6,318 nucleotides of DNA from the NCBI GenBank assembly GCA_000183865.1, contig CM001047.1, forward strand, positions 856,880 to 863,197. The letters are read 5' to 3'. Positions 6,061 to 6,318 of the stretch are shown here, piece after piece (position 1 is the first letter of the stretch; each line of letters starts with the position of its first letter). The stretch is from Listeria marthii FSL S4-120 (lineage in GTDB: Bacteria > Bacillota > Bacilli > Lactobacillales > Listeriaceae). The notes under the pieces were generated by a model. That model did not search any database, had not been told where the DNA came from, and saw only the letters and a program-made list of their open reading frames with translations. The position numbers were made by a program, and so were the translations under genes.

Positions 6061-6318
6061 ATGAAAAAAAGATGGCTGATTTTTGCAATTCTACTTTTAA
6101 TTGCAAGTGGATTTTTAAGTCCAAAAGCAGAAGCTGCAACAGATTATGGTAGCAGTTTCTTTACAAATGTATCTTTACAAAATCAAAACGGGGTACCAGC
6201 AACGAATTTTAAAGAAAATAGTAGGGTGCGAGTGGCATATGATTTTGTGATTACACAGCCAGTTACAAGCGGAGAAACCATGACATTAACCATCCCCAAC
6301 CAGCTGAAATTAATTAAT
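6061..6318 (+). CDS. Secreted surface protein, probably an LPXTG wall-anchored adhesin-like protein (3' end outside window)
   Basis: Only the first 86 residues are visible and the frame is open to the end of the window. Residues 1-25 form a classical Sec signal peptide: MKKR, a hydrophobic core of about 15 residues, then an AEA cleavage motif with processing likely after A25. The mature start continues as [10 protein letters not shown] and a stretch with alternating strands ending in [15 protein letters not shown]. This resembles the first immunoglobulin-like adhesive domain of MSCRAMM-type surface proteins, where a GDTM.L.IP segment is common. The wall-sorting motif and any repeats would lie downstream and cannot be seen; calling it LPXTG-anchored rests on synteny with lmo0880, recalled as a wall-associated LPXTG protein. 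It is separate from the sugar operon: it has its own promoter after a terminator and is probably stress-regulated. It could instead be a secreted, unanchored protein. Confidence 0.75.
   Translation, partial: MKKRWLIFAILLLIASGFLSPKAEAATDYGSSFFTNVSLQNQNGVPATNFKENSRVRVAYDFVITQPVTSGETMTLTIPNQLKLIN

Overview
The window looks like a low-GC Firmicute chromosome, most likely Listeria. Strong AGGAGG-type ribosome sites, AT-rich codon use and a tightly packed plus-strand operon followed by a Sec-secreted surface protein all fit. From memory, the gene order (PRD regulator, lactose-type PTS EIIA, EIIB and EIIC, NagB-like protein, aldo/keto reductase, TIM-barrel isomerase, then a wall protein) matches L. 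monocytogenes EGD-e lmo0873 to lmo0880. I could not run a search, and the species within the genus cannot be decided here.

Layout: bases 1-1431 hold the C-terminal two thirds of a MtlR/LicR-type, PTS-controlled transcription activator whose DNA-binding part lies upstream of the window. Six genes follow on the same strand with gaps or overlaps of at most about 21 bases: EIIA (1446-1775), EIIB (1776-2111), EIIC (2131-3456), a NagB-family protein (3478-4206), an aldo/keto reductase (4206-5159) and a sugar-phosphate isomerase/epimerase-like TIM barrel (5177-5944). A strong intrinsic terminator (5946-5978) closes the operon. A new transcription unit then starts with a promoter that fits the general-stress sigma factor SigB (6000-6025), overlapped by a SigA-like one, and drives a secreted surface protein that runs off the end.

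How the genes work together (inference): the three PTS proteins import and phosphorylate a sugar at the membrane. The NagB-like protein, reductase and isomerase then convert the cytoplasmic sugar phosphate. The regulator carries EIIB-like and EIIA-like domains and would sense phosphate flux through the PTS, switching its own operon on when substrate is present. No phospho-glycosidase and no NagA-type deacetylase is present, so the substrate is not obviously a standard cellobiose, lactose or chitobiose.

The main point of interest is that several proteins keep their family fold but change conserved residues: Asn for the family His in EIIC, Asp in the NagB phosphate loop, HNP for HNH in the isomerase, and Tyr for a PRD histidine in the regulator. 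Together with the unusual enzyme set, this suggests a sugar pathway whose substrate has not been assigned. No RNA genes, CRISPR arrays, insertion sequences or phage sequences were seen.
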